This document shows positions 15,899-24,017 of a stretch of DNA of 64,000 nt, one piece after another. Within the stretch, counting starts at the first letter, position 1, and every line of letters starts with the position of its first letter. The stretch covers positions 2,744,158-2,808,157 of the forward strand of contig NZ_LT827015.1 in NCBI RefSeq assembly GCF_900169075.1, written 5' to 3'. A model generated the notes under the pieces. The model had not been told where the DNA came from and did not search any database. It was given only the letters and a program-made list of their open reading frames with translations. The stretch comes from Chryseobacterium phocaeense (GTDB lineage: Bacteria; Bacteroidota; Bacteroidia; Flavobacteriales; Weeksellaceae). The position numbers and the translations under genes were made by a program.

Positions 15899-16882
15899 CT
15901 AAGGCATTTTAGGCTTGTATACTGCTTCGTTAAATATTTTAGTAGCATCAAGCTTTAAGAAATCCGCAAGCTTGGTTTCCGGTTTCTGTTTGAAATACGC
16001 CTTACAGATCTGCCATCCGGTGAAGATCCCGATCTGCGGTGAAGACTCATTGTCAATCTCCGTATAGAATTTTGAGAACGGGCCGGGTGATATAAAACGT
16101 TCCACAAGTCGTGGATCGTCCCCGAAGATCAGGTTGCTCTCTACAAAATAGTTCCAGATATTGGCTTCATTGGCTACCGCCCAGTCGTATTGCTTTTTGG
16201 TATAGTTCATTTTCAGATAATCCGGTGTATCGGGAAGAAAAGCATCCTGCATGATCATGATTTTACCGTTCAGAATTACTTTATCAATAAATTTCTGATG
16301 ATCCGGAGATTCCGTTACGATATTTTCTGCAAAGATCTGTGACACTTTAGGGACTATATTCTGCGGATTCATCGATTTCTGGAAATACAGTTCAAGCCCT
16401 TTATAATTGGCATTACCATCCCCCATAAATCCCGTAATATCTATAAACAGAAGATTTCCTTTTGCATCATAAAAAATAGGGTCCTGAACCATCTGCAGGG
16501 CTGATGAAAAAAGATATACCTTCGGATTCTTAAATTTCGGAAAATAAAACCGGATATGTGAGAACAGATCCTGAAGCTCTTTCTGAAGCTTCGCCTGGTC
16601 TATTTTGGAAGCTGCTTCTTTATAGATTTTAATCTCTTCGGCATCGGCTCTTCTTTTTCCAAAATCGGCATCCGAAACCGTTCCCTGAAACCATGGAAAT
16701 TTAGCTTTAAACTGGTCCAGAGGAATGTCTGCATTATAAAATTCTTTGGAAATATCCGTCAGTTCAACCTTTTCGGCTTTATTTTTCACCTCTACTTTCC
16801 ATTGGTTCTCCGGTTCTTTTTTACAGGAATCCGCAGCGAGCACCAAAATGGAAGAAAGCACAACAATTCTGAAAATCTTCAT
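15899..16882 (-). CDS. gldB: Gliding motility lipoprotein GldB
   Basis: A 327-residue lipoprotein with lipobox Ala-Ala-Asp-Ser-Cys (Cys20) and KKEPEN behind it. The body matches GldB in layout: ISKEFYNADIPLDQFKAKFPWFQG near the N-terminus, FIDITGFMGDGNANYKGLELYFQKSMNP in the middle, and FSKFYTEIDNESSPQIGIFTGW near the C-terminus. GldB is needed for gliding in Flavobacterium johnsoniae and is now tied to the gliding/type IX secretion machinery. The gene is intact and ends in its own terminator. gldC is 3.4 kb further along on the same strand, and nadE, often a neighbour of gldB, is 1.8 kb to the right in the opposite direction. Confidence 0.93.
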   Translation of the reverse strand: MKIFRIVVLSSILVLAADSCKKEPENQWKVEVKNKAEKVELTDISKEFYNADIPLDQFKAKFPWFQGTVSDADFGKRRADAEEIKIYKEAASKIDQAKLQKELQDLFSHIRFYFPKFKNPKVYLFSSALQMVQDPIFYDAKGNLLFIDITGFMGDGNANYKGLELYFQKSMNPQNIVPKVSQIFAENIVTESPDHQKFIDKVILNGKIMIMQDAFLPDTPDYLKMNYTKKQYDWAVANEANIWNYFVESNLIFGDDPRLVERFISPGPFSKFYTEIDNESSPQIGIFTGWQICKAYFKQKPETKLADFLKLDATKIFNEAVYKPKMP

Positions 16883-16934
16883 TATTTTTACATGAAATTT
16901 AAGTACACAAAAATAAGGATTAAAAACACAAACG

Positions 16935-17576
16935 ATGATGAAAATTAAAATATTTGCAAGTCTGGGCCTTATTATTTCAGGATTTTCTCATTTTACAGCT
17001 CAAAAACTCAATTTTAAAGATCAAAACTTCGAAAAGGCAGTAATTGAAAACTTTGATCTCAATAAAAACGGGATTCTGGAAAAACCGGAAGCAGATATGG
17101 TGACCAATTTGTTCCTGGTTCAGAAAGGTATCACATCAGCAGAAGATCTGATGCTTTTTACCAATGCTAAAATGATCCTGCTTGATGATAATACTATTCC
17201 GGATGTTTCTCTGAAGGGACTGCCTAATCTGGAATTATTTTCCTGTACCGGATGCAAGATCATCTCTTTTAAAGCGGAAGGGTTAAAAACCTTAGGCTCC
17301 CTGTATCTTGACAATAATTTTCTTGAAAATATTTCATTGAAGGAAACGCCGAGGATTGAACAATTAACATTATCTTTAAATCAATTAAAAACAATTGATA
17401 TTACCAGGCTTAAACATTTAAGAAAATTAAATCTTGAGCACAACAAACTCCGGAAGCTTGATATTTCAGGAAATACATCCCTTCAGACCCTGAATGTGGT
17501 TGGTAACACGATGAAAGAATCTGATATCGATAAAGGAACAAAAACTGATGTAACAATTTTCGGAACGCAACCCTAA
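16935..17576 (+). CDS. Secreted leucine-rich-repeat protein
   Basis: A 213-residue protein with a signal peptide (IFASLGLIISGFSHFTAQ). A calcium-loop-like stretch, DLNKNGILEKPEAD, is followed by about six leucine-rich repeats with LYLDNNFLENI, LTLSLNQLKTI, LNLEHNKLRKL and LQTLNVVGN steps. No C-terminal sorting domain or anchor is visible, so it is probably periplasmic. It is divergent from gldB across 52 bases and ends nine bases before a GNAT gene. LRR proteins of this size usually bind other proteins; the partner is unknown. Confidence 0.85.
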   Translation: MMKIKIFASLGLIISGFSHFTAQKLNFKDQNFEKAVIENFDLNKNGILEKPEADMVTNLFLVQKGITSAEDLMLFTNAKMILLDDNTIPDVSLKGLPNLELFSCTGCKIISFKAEGLKTLGSLYLDNNFLENISLKETPRIEQLTLSLNQLKTIDITRLKHLRKLNLEHNKLRKLDISGNTSLQTLNVVGNTMKESDIDKGTKTDVTIFGTQP

Positions 17577-17585
17577 ACCACAACT

Positions 17586-18113
17586 ATGACACTTGAAACC
17601 CAACGACTGCTCCTGCGCAAGCTTGAAGAAACCGATGTTGAACGTATGTTCCTGCTGGATTCCAACACGGAAGTGATGAAGTACATCGGAGTTCCTGTAT
17701 TGACAAAACCGGAAGAATCATTGGACGTGATCAGGATGATTCAAAAGCAATATGAGGAAAACGGCACGGGAAGACTTGCTGTGATTGAAAAGGAAACAGG
17801 ACTTCTTATCGGCTGGAGCGGTCTCAAGCTACTCACAGAAGAGATCAATGGCTATAAAAACGTTCTGGACCTTGGCTACCGCTACCTTCCTGAATCATGG
17901 GGAAAAGGGTATGCCCTGGAAGCGGCAAAAGCCTCTCTGGAACTTGGTTTTCATGAGATGAAAGCGGATGCAATCTATGCACATGCCCATTCCGGGAATG
18001 AGGGCTCCAATCATATTTTAAGAAAACTGGGCTTTGAAAAAACCGGAGAATTCACGGAACCTGACGGAATCTGTTATTGGTATGAGCTGAAACGTGAAAA
18101 CTATGCACCATAA
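17586..18113 (+). CDS. GNAT acetyltransferase, RimJ/RimL type
   Basis: A 175-residue acetyltransferase of the Acetyltransf_3 branch. It opens with TLETQRLLLRKLEETDVERMF and has the motif A segment YLPESWGKGYALEAAKA. The C-terminal NEGSNHILRKLGFEKTGEF is the usual N-x-x-S-x-x-x-L-x-K-x-G-F signature. Members acetylate protein N-termini or small amines. It is the middle gene of a plus-strand run from the LRR gene to nadE. Confidence 0.9.
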   Translation: MTLETQRLLLRKLEETDVERMFLLDSNTEVMKYIGVPVLTKPEESLDVIRMIQKQYEENGTGRLAVIEKETGLLIGWSGLKLLTEEINGYKNVLDLGYRYLPESWGKGYALEAAKASLELGFHEMKADAIYAHAHSGNEGSNHILRKLGFEKTGEFTEPDGICYWYELKRENYAP

Positions 18114-18114
18114 T

Positions 18115-18648
18115 ATGCTAAAGATAAGACAGGAGGAGGAAAAAGACCATCTGAAGGTATTTCATCTCACAGAGGAAGCTTTCAGAAGTATGAAACACAG
18201 CGACCATCAGGAACATTTTCTTTTGGAGAAGCTGAGAAATTCGGAAGCTTTTATTCCCGAGCTTTCCCTGGTAGCTGAAACCGGAGACGGAGAAATTGCC
18301 GGTCATATTTTATTCACCAAACTTCAAATCGTAAATGAAACAGAGGTTTTTGAATCTCTGGCACTGGCGCCTGTTTCCGTACATCCTGACTTTCAGAACC
18401 GGGGAATCGGAAGCCAGCTGATTCTGCACGGGCATTCAATCGCTAAAGAATCAGGATACACCTCGGTGATATTAATTGGCCATGAAAATTATTATCCTAA
18501 GTTTGGTTACGAAAAAACCAGTAATTTTGGGATTTATTTCCCGTTTGAAATTCCTGAAATCAACGGAATGGCTGTTGAGCTGGTAAAAGACGGGTTAAAA
18601 AATGTAAAAGGGATCGTAAAATATCCTAAAGAATTTGGAATAGACTAA
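18115..18648 (+). CDS. GNAT acetyltransferase (YhbS-like)
   Basis: A 177-residue protein with EIAGHILFTKLQI, LAPVSVHPDFQNRGIGSQLILHG (acetyl-CoA pyrophosphate loop) and ILIGHENYYPKFGYEKTSNFGI, typical of YhbS-type GNATs. The start is taken at ATG 18115, one base after the preceding stop (TAATATG). An upstream in-frame ATG at 18094 would overlap the previous gene. It is followed by nadE after 12 bases. Confidence 0.88.
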   Translation: MLKIRQEEEKDHLKVFHLTEEAFRSMKHSDHQEHFLLEKLRNSEAFIPELSLVAETGDGEIAGHILFTKLQIVNETEVFESLALAPVSVHPDFQNRGIGSQLILHGHSIAKESGYTSVILIGHENYYPKFGYEKTSNFGIYFPFEIPEINGMAVELVKDGLKNVKGIVKYPKEFGID

Positions 18649-18660
18649 AAATAATAAATA

Positions 18661-19458
18661 ATGCAGACTCAGAAAGTTATAGATCATATTGTAAGCTGGT
18701 TAAAAGATTATGCTGTAAAAGCGAATGTAAAAGGTTATGTCATAGGAGTTTCGGGAGGTGTGGATTCCGGGGTGATTTCTACCCTTGCAGCCATGACCGG
18801 ACTGAAAACCCTTCTGATTGAAATGCCCATCCGCCAGAAACCGGATCAGATAGACCGTGCGTGGGAACATATGAATGATCTGAAATCAAAATTTCCAAAC
18901 GTAGAAGCCATGTCTGTAAATCTTACACCTGCCTTCGAGGAATTGTACAAAACATTTGACGTAAAGGATGATCTGTATCCCAATGAAAAACTGGCCTTCG
19001 CCAATACCAGATCCAGACTAAGAATGCTTACGCTGTATTATTACGGACAGCTTAACGGTCTTTTGGTATGCGGAACGGGGAATAAAGTGGAGGATTTCGG
19101 AATAGGCTTTTATACCAAATATGGAGACGGCGGTGTAGATGTCTCTCCTATTGCAGACCTTTATAAAACCGAGGTGTATGCTCTTGCAAGAGCCTTGAAT
19201 CTGGTTAAAAATATTCAGGAAGCGATACCTACGGACGGGCTTTGGGACGTAGACAGAACAGATGAACAGCAGATTGGGGCTACCTACCCTGAACTGGAGA
19301 AAATCCAGAAAGAATACGGAACGAAAACCGCTGATGATTATGAAGGACGGGACAAAGAAGTCTTTTTGATTTTTGACAGAATGCATAAGGCGGCAAAACA
19401 TAAAATGGATCCTATCCCGGTTTGTGATATTCCTGAGGAATGGAGACTTGATGAGTGA
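18661..19458 (+). CDS. nadE: NH3-dependent NAD+ synthetase
   Basis: A 265-residue N-type ATP pyrophosphatase that amidates nicotinic acid adenine dinucleotide to NAD+ in the last step of NAD synthesis. The PP-loop is seen as GVSGGVDSGVIST. LAFANTRSRLRMLTLY and the GTGNKVEDFGIGFYTKYGDGGVD region are the substrate-binding parts. There is no N-terminal nitrilase domain, so ammonia rather than glutamine is the expected nitrogen donor. It is near gldB, as in other Flavobacteriia. Confidence 0.95.
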   Translation: MQTQKVIDHIVSWLKDYAVKANVKGYVIGVSGGVDSGVISTLAAMTGLKTLLIEMPIRQKPDQIDRAWEHMNDLKSKFPNVEAMSVNLTPAFEELYKTFDVKDDLYPNEKLAFANTRSRLRMLTLYYYGQLNGLLVCGTGNKVEDFGIGFYTKYGDGGVDVSPIADLYKTEVYALARALNLVKNIQEAIPTDGLWDVDRTDEQQIGATYPELEKIQKEYGTKTADDYEGRDKEVFLIFDRMHKAAKHKMDPIPVCDIPEEWRLDE

Positions 19459-19909
19459 TGAGTTATAAATGATGTGTTTTGAGTTACAGGTCTTAGGAGT
19501 TTTGTGATTTTTTTGATTTTTTTATTTCCCACAGATGACACTGATTTTCACAGATGATTGAGGATATTTTGAAACAATTAAGAAGAGTGAAGGGGACAAG
19601 AATAATTAAGGGAAAATCTAAAGATTTTTTAAGCCATGCACTTTAAGGCGAAGCTAAACTTAATATTCTTAACAACTTAAATCAAACTTAATGGTTCAAT
19701 TTTTATCTCACGCAGATGAAACAGATGGAGCAGATTTAAGATGGTTGATAATTTTTTTTTAAACTTAAACGTACTTTAAATTATTATTTTATTCATCTTA
19801 AAAAAATAAAGTGTTCAAAACTTTTGTGACTTTTGTGGTTGTTTTTTATTTCCCACTTATGAAGAAGATTTTTACAGATGATGGTGGATCGGTTTTTTAA
19901 TTTTTTTAT
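19459..19909. repeat. AT-rich gap with dispersed 'CACAGATGA...CAGATTT' repeats
   Basis: No gene was found here. Three short related stretches occur: TTTCCCACAGATGACACTG with TTTTCACAGATGATTG (about 19523-19560), TCACGCAGATGAAACAGATG with GAGCAGATTT (about 19707-19738), and TTTCCCACTTATGAAGAAG with TTTTTACAGATGATGG (about 19849-19884). They look like copies of one low-complexity dispersed repeat. The promoter of the barnase operon is presumably near the right end, but no clear consensus was seen. Confidence 0.5.
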
Positions 19910-20419
19910 ATGAACGGTAAAATAAGATCGGTTTTTTTTATTTGTCTGGGCCTTCTGTTTGGAATGTCCGTGATGTATATCTTCAATAATTTTATTGCTG
20001 ATAAAAAAGGAAATGCGGAAACTGCTGAAAAGGTCCAGTCCGGAAATCATTCAGCAGATTCTCAAAATAGTCTGTCAAACTCTTCCTCCCAACCTATAGA
20101 CCGGCTGACGGAAGAAAAAACAGTCATTGATTATGTGAAGCAAAACCACAGGCTTCCTGATTATTATATCACAAAAAACGAAGCAAGAAAACTGGGCTGG
20201 AACGCTTCCAGAGGAAACCTTTGTGAAGTGCTTCCCGGAAAAGCAATAGGCGGGGACCGGTTCGGAAACCGGGAAAAGAAACTTCCTCAGGGAGAAAATT
20301 ACTTTGAAGCTGATGTGAATTACAACTGTGGAAACCGGAATGCAGACCGCATTATATTTACGAAAAACGGTGATGTGTACCTGACTAAAAACCATTATAA
20401 GAGTTTTGAAAAGCAGTAG
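19910..20419 (+). CDS. Barnase-like guanyl-preferring ribonuclease (exported)
   Basis: A 169-residue protein. The N-terminus has one membrane or signal segment (VFFICLGLLFGMSVMYIF), then a Ser/Gln-rich linker and a barnase-type RNase domain from about residue 70. The catalytic triad of barnase is present: Glu133 in YFEADVNYN, Arg147 in NADRIIF and His162 in NHYKSFEK. HRLPDYYITKNEARKLGW and GKAIGGDRFGNRE are also family segments. It should cleave RNA and is likely anchored or secreted. The archaemetzincin-like gene overlaps its end, and a barstar gene closes the operon. Confidence 0.9.
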   Translation: MNGKIRSVFFICLGLLFGMSVMYIFNNFIADKKGNAETAEKVQSGNHSADSQNSLSNSSSQPIDRLTEEKTVIDYVKQNHRLPDYYITKNEARKLGWNASRGNLCEVLPGKAIGGDRFGNREKKLPQGENYFEADVNYNCGNRNADRIIFTKNGDVYLTKNHYKSFEKQ

Positions 20420-21023
20420 TTTTTATAATTTTGCAGCCGTATTGGTTTTGGTTCTGTCATGCTCGGAAAAACAACCGCAGCCTGTAAAAATTGATAAGCC
20501 CATAACCATACTGATCCAGCCGTTCAAGGATTTCAATCCTGAAAATACTGCTAAAACAGTGGAAGGGATCAGGAATATTTATCCGAACGTGAAAATTCTT
20601 GAGGCTATTGATCTTCCTAATAATGCTTATTATAAGGATAGAAACCGCTACAGGGCAGATTCTATCATTAAGTTTTTAAGTAGCAGAACCCAAGAAGGCT
20701 TTGTAACTATAGACCTTACTTCAAAAGACATTAGTGTAACTAAAGGCAAAATAAAGGACTACGGAGTCATGGGACTAGGATACAGACCTGGAAAAGCCTG
20801 CGTAGCTTCCGAATACCGGCTGGATAAAAAGAATTCCGGTGAGCAGTTCTTTAAAATAGCTATCCATGAGCTGGGTCACACACAGGGTTTGAAACACTGC
20901 CCTGAAAAAACATGTTTTATGAGAGATGCAGAAGGCGGAAATCCTACCGACGAGGAAAAAGATTTTTGCAAAAAATGCAAAACTTTTCTGATTAATAAAA
21001 ACTGGAAATTTAATTCTATATGA
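20406..21023 (+). CDS. Archaemetzincin-like zinc metalloprotease lipoprotein
   Basis: A 205-residue predicted lipoprotein that starts at a TTG (20406) inside the end of the RNase gene and has a lipobox LVLSC (Cys19). The metzincin site is His154-Glu-x-x-His158-x-x-Gly-x-x-His164. It is followed by Cys165, Cys170 and Met172, then C188-K-K-C191, which is the archaemetzincin pattern (HExxHxxGxxHC, CxM, CxxC). It should therefore bind a catalytic zinc plus a structural zinc in its cysteine site. It lies between a ribonuclease and its likely inhibitor and overlaps both genes. Its substrate is unknown. Confidence 0.85.
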   Translation: MKSSSFYNFAAVLVLVLSCSEKQPQPVKIDKPITILIQPFKDFNPENTAKTVEGIRNIYPNVKILEAIDLPNNAYYKDRNRYRADSIIKFLSSRTQEGFVTIDLTSKDISVTKGKIKDYGVMGLGYRPGKACVASEYRLDKKNSGEQFFKIAIHELGHTQGLKHCPEKTCFMRDAEGGNPTDEEKDFCKKCKTFLINKNWKFNSI

Positions 21024-21313
21024 AGACAATATATATCGATTTTACAGACATAGGTGATTATGAAGATTTCTATGCACAATTAAAGGAAAAACTCGCACTT
21101 CCTGAACATTTTGGAGATAACCTTGATGCCCTGTCTGATATTATTACCGGAGAGCTGGAACTTCCGCTCCACATTGAGTTTGTGAATATGACGGTAGACC
21201 AGCTTGAGATTTTTGAGGATCTCCTTACCACTCTGGAAGATGCAGAAGATGAAACAGAAGATTTTAGCTTCACCTATTATCTGGAGCAGTATGAAGACGA
21301 AGATGATGAATAA
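21020..21313 (+). CDS. Barstar-family ribonuclease inhibitor
   Basis: A 97-residue acidic protein of the barstar fold: YIDFTDIGDYEDFYAQLKEKLALPEHFGDNLDALSD contains the helix-2 segment (FGxNLDAL) that plugs the barnase active site. A very acidic C-terminal tail (EQYEDEDDE) follows. Its ATG overlaps the stop of the metzincin gene by four bases (ATGA), so translation is coupled. Expected to be a cytosolic antidote to the barnase encoded at the head of the operon. Confidence 0.93.
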   Translation: MKTIYIDFTDIGDYEDFYAQLKEKLALPEHFGDNLDALSDIITGELELPLHIEFVNMTVDQLEIFEDLLTTLEDAEDETEDFSFTYYLEQYEDEDDE

Positions 21314-21404
21314 TTAAAAAATTATTATTCTTTTCATTGCTTATTTTGGAAAAAAAAAGCTAATATTTGTAGTCTAGTTAGCAATTATTTGTAAACCAAC
21401 AGCA

Positions 21405-22661
21405 ATGAAAAGAATCTTATTTTCTCTTATCCCATTAATTGCGAATTTTGGACTCGCAAACGCTCAGATTGGTATAGGTACCAACAATCCCTCACCTGGT
21501 TCCACCATGGACATCAGTGCAAAAAATGCCACCGGAACCAGCACGAATGTTGATGGATTACTGGTTCCCAGAATAGACAGACAGAGAGCACAAAGCATGA
21601 CAGCTGTTCCAGTATCCACTCTGGTGTATGTAAACAGTATTGCAACCGGTACGTTATCAGGTACCGCTGTCAATATTGATGCAGTAGGTTATTATTTTTT
21701 TAACGGAACATCCTGGGTTAAGCTGGTCCCTTCCACTAATATTTATAATTCCGATGGAGCTTTACCGTCTACAAGGATAGTAACTACCGGTGGAAATCTT
21801 CTGAACTTTGTAAACGGAGCCAACAGTATAAAGGTAACAACCACCGCCACTGAAGGGTCTGTTTCAGCATCAGGATCTTCAAGAGGAGGCTTATCCTTAA
21901 CCGGAGGCTCCGGGAACATTAATTATTTCGTAGATAATGCCGGTGCCGCACAGCTTAATGCCCTGGGAAATGCTACTAAATTTTCGATTGGTTCCACTAC
22001 CGCTACACCTGTTGCTCTTAAAGCAAACGGAGCAGAAGGGCTCACCATATTAAGCGGAGGAAATGTAGGAATAGGAACTGCAGCTCCCAATACAAAACTT
22101 GAAGTCAGCTCCGGAACGGCAAATGTTTCAGGAACAAGACTTACCAACCTTACTTCTGCGTCTCCCATCAGTACAGGGCAGACCTTAGGAGTAGATGCTT
22201 CGGGAAATGTGATTACGGTGGCCAACCCAACCCCTGCCAGTGTAACCACTGCTTCAGTCAACAGTACTACCGGAGCCAGCTTCAATGTTAACGATCTTAG
22301 TGTAACCATGGTCCCGGGAACTTCGCAGAACGTGACGATTCCTGCCGGAGGAAAGGCCCTCTTCATTAATTTTATGCTGGGAATAGATTACGGAAGCAAT
22401 CCTGCCGGAAGCGGGGCTTCATACTACGAGGCAAGACTGTATATAGACGGTGCTGCCACAGATTGCTACATGCGTACCCAGGAATATGGGCCTGGTGGAT
22501 TCAGTGCCCAGTTCAGTTTCAATACCGTGAAATTTCTTGCGGCAGGAAACCATACGATAGATGTAAGAATGACAAGAACCTTTAATAACGGAGTGGCTTC
22601 AGGTACGAATATGGGTTGTACTCCTATTTCCATGTCATTTAATGCGACTTATTTAAATTAA
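21405..22661 (+). CDS. Secreted tail-fibre-like repeat protein, tandem paralogue 1
   Basis: A 418-residue protein with a signal peptide (LIPLIANFGLANAQ). The mature protein starts GIGTNNPSPGSTMDISAKN and contains a NVGIGTAAPNTKLEV segment, the glycine-turn pattern seen in tail-fibre-like and adhesin-like proteins of Flavobacteriia. A C-terminal ~110-residue beta domain begins GKALFINFMLGIDYG and carries YYEARLYIDGAATDCYMRTQE. There is no T9SS sorting domain. Two paralogues follow head to tail with the same layout. Likely an extracellular structural or adhesive protein; the function is not known. Confidence 0.8.
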   Translation: MKRILFSLIPLIANFGLANAQIGIGTNNPSPGSTMDISAKNATGTSTNVDGLLVPRIDRQRAQSMTAVPVSTLVYVNSIATGTLSGTAVNIDAVGYYFFNGTSWVKLVPSTNIYNSDGALPSTRIVTTGGNLLNFVNGANSIKVTTTATEGSVSASGSSRGGLSLTGGSGNINYFVDNAGAAQLNALGNATKFSIGSTTATPVALKANGAEGLTILSGGNVGIGTAAPNTKLEVSSGTANVSGTRLTNLTSASPISTGQTLGVDASGNVITVANPTPASVTTASVNSTTGASFNVNDLSVTMVPGTSQNVTIPAGGKALFINFMLGIDYGSNPAGSGASYYEARLYIDGAATDCYMRTQEYGPGGFSAQFSFNTVKFLAAGNHTIDVRMTRTFNNGVASGTNMGCTPISMSFNATYLN

Positions 22662-22713
22662 TTTTTAAATAATATCCTTCCTTCACATCATTATTTCATT
22701 AAAAAACATTCTC

Positions 22714-23961
22714 ATGAAAAGAATACAATTCTCTATTATATTGATCATTGCCGCATGTTCATCACTGATGGCACAAAGTGGCATCAACAACAGCGTTCCG
22801 CTTGCCACTCTGGATATAACTGCAAAAAATACTACTGGTACCACTACCAATGTAGACGGAATATTAGTCCCGAGAGTGGACAGGCAGAGAGCCCAGAGTA
22901 TGACCGGTACTCCGGTTTCCACATTAATCTATATTAACAATATCAGTACAGGTACCCAGACAGGAACCGCCGTCAATATAGATACAGCCGGCTATTACTA
23001 TTATGACGGTACTTCGTGGATCAAGCTAAACCCAAACATTAATATTTATACCTCAGATGGCAGTTTAAGCGGGGCACGAACCGTAACCACCAATGGAAAT
23101 TTTCTGAATTTTGTAAACGGAACCAGCAATGTAGGCGTTACTACAAGTGCAACTGAAGGAAGAATTTCGGCCAACGGTTCCACGAGAGGCTCATTAGCTT
23201 TGTCATCCGGGTCTTCAACTTCTGATATATTGGTTGATAATGCAGGCGCAGCTCAAATAAACTCTTCAGGAACTTCCACAAAATTAAGTATTGGAACCAC
23301 TAATGCCACACCCCTAACCATAAGAACCAACGGAACAGAAAAAATGGCAGTTCTCAGTAACGGAAATGTAGGGATAGGCACTGTTAATCCAAACACTACC
23401 CTGGAACTCAGCTCAGGAACTGCCAACACATCCGGTTTAAGATTTACTAATCTTACGTCTGCAACTCCTGTAGGTACAGGCCAGGCATTGGGAGTAGATG
23501 CAAGCGGTAATTTAGTGACCGTAGCCAATCCGAGCCCGACGAATGTAAGCATATCATCAGTGAACAGTACTACCGGTGCCAGCTTTAACGTTAATGATCT
23601 TGCGGCCACTATCGTATCCGGAACATCACAGTCAATTACTGTTCCCACAGGTGGAAAGGCTCTGTTTATTAATTTCATGCTGGGAGTGGATTATACCAAC
23701 AATCCTGCCGGTGGCGGTACCGCTTATTATGAAGCAAGATTATATATAGATGGGGTGGCAACAGACTGTTATATGCGGACCCAGGAAGTTGGAACTGCCG
23801 GCACGGCTACTTTTACCATCAGCACGATCAAGTTTCTGGCTGCCGGAAACCACACCATTGACGTAAGAATGCAGAGAACATTTAATAATGGTACTACTTC
23901 AGGAGCCAATATGGTCTGTGCCCCAAACTCTATGTCATTTAATGCTTCTTATCTGAACTAA
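22714..23961 (+). CDS. Secreted tail-fibre-like repeat protein, tandem paralogue 2
   Basis: A 415-residue paralogue of the preceding gene, starting 53 bases after it. The signal peptide is SIILIIAACSSLMAQ. The Cys-containing signal could be read as weak lipoprotein-like, but there is no proper lipobox. It has the same blocks in the same order: LDITAKNTTGTTTNVDGILVPRVDRQRAQSM, NVGIGTVNPNTTLEL, and the GKALFINFMLGVDY...CYMRTQE C-terminal domain. Differences are spread along the length, which suggests duplication some time ago rather than a recent copy. Confidence 0.8.
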   Translation: MKRIQFSIILIIAACSSLMAQSGINNSVPLATLDITAKNTTGTTTNVDGILVPRVDRQRAQSMTGTPVSTLIYINNISTGTQTGTAVNIDTAGYYYYDGTSWIKLNPNINIYTSDGSLSGARTVTTNGNFLNFVNGTSNVGVTTSATEGRISANGSTRGSLALSSGSSTSDILVDNAGAAQINSSGTSTKLSIGTTNATPLTIRTNGTEKMAVLSNGNVGIGTVNPNTTLELSSGTANTSGLRFTNLTSATPVGTGQALGVDASGNLVTVANPSPTNVSISSVNSTTGASFNVNDLAATIVSGTSQSITVPTGGKALFINFMLGVDYTNNPAGGGTAYYEARLYIDGVATDCYMRTQEVGTAGTATFTISTIKFLAAGNHTIDVRMQRTFNNGTTSGANMVCAPNSMSFNASYLN

Positions 23962-24017
23962 AGATGCGCCAGTATAAGTATTGCAAAAAAATCAATAATG
24001 GTCTTAAAACATATCTC

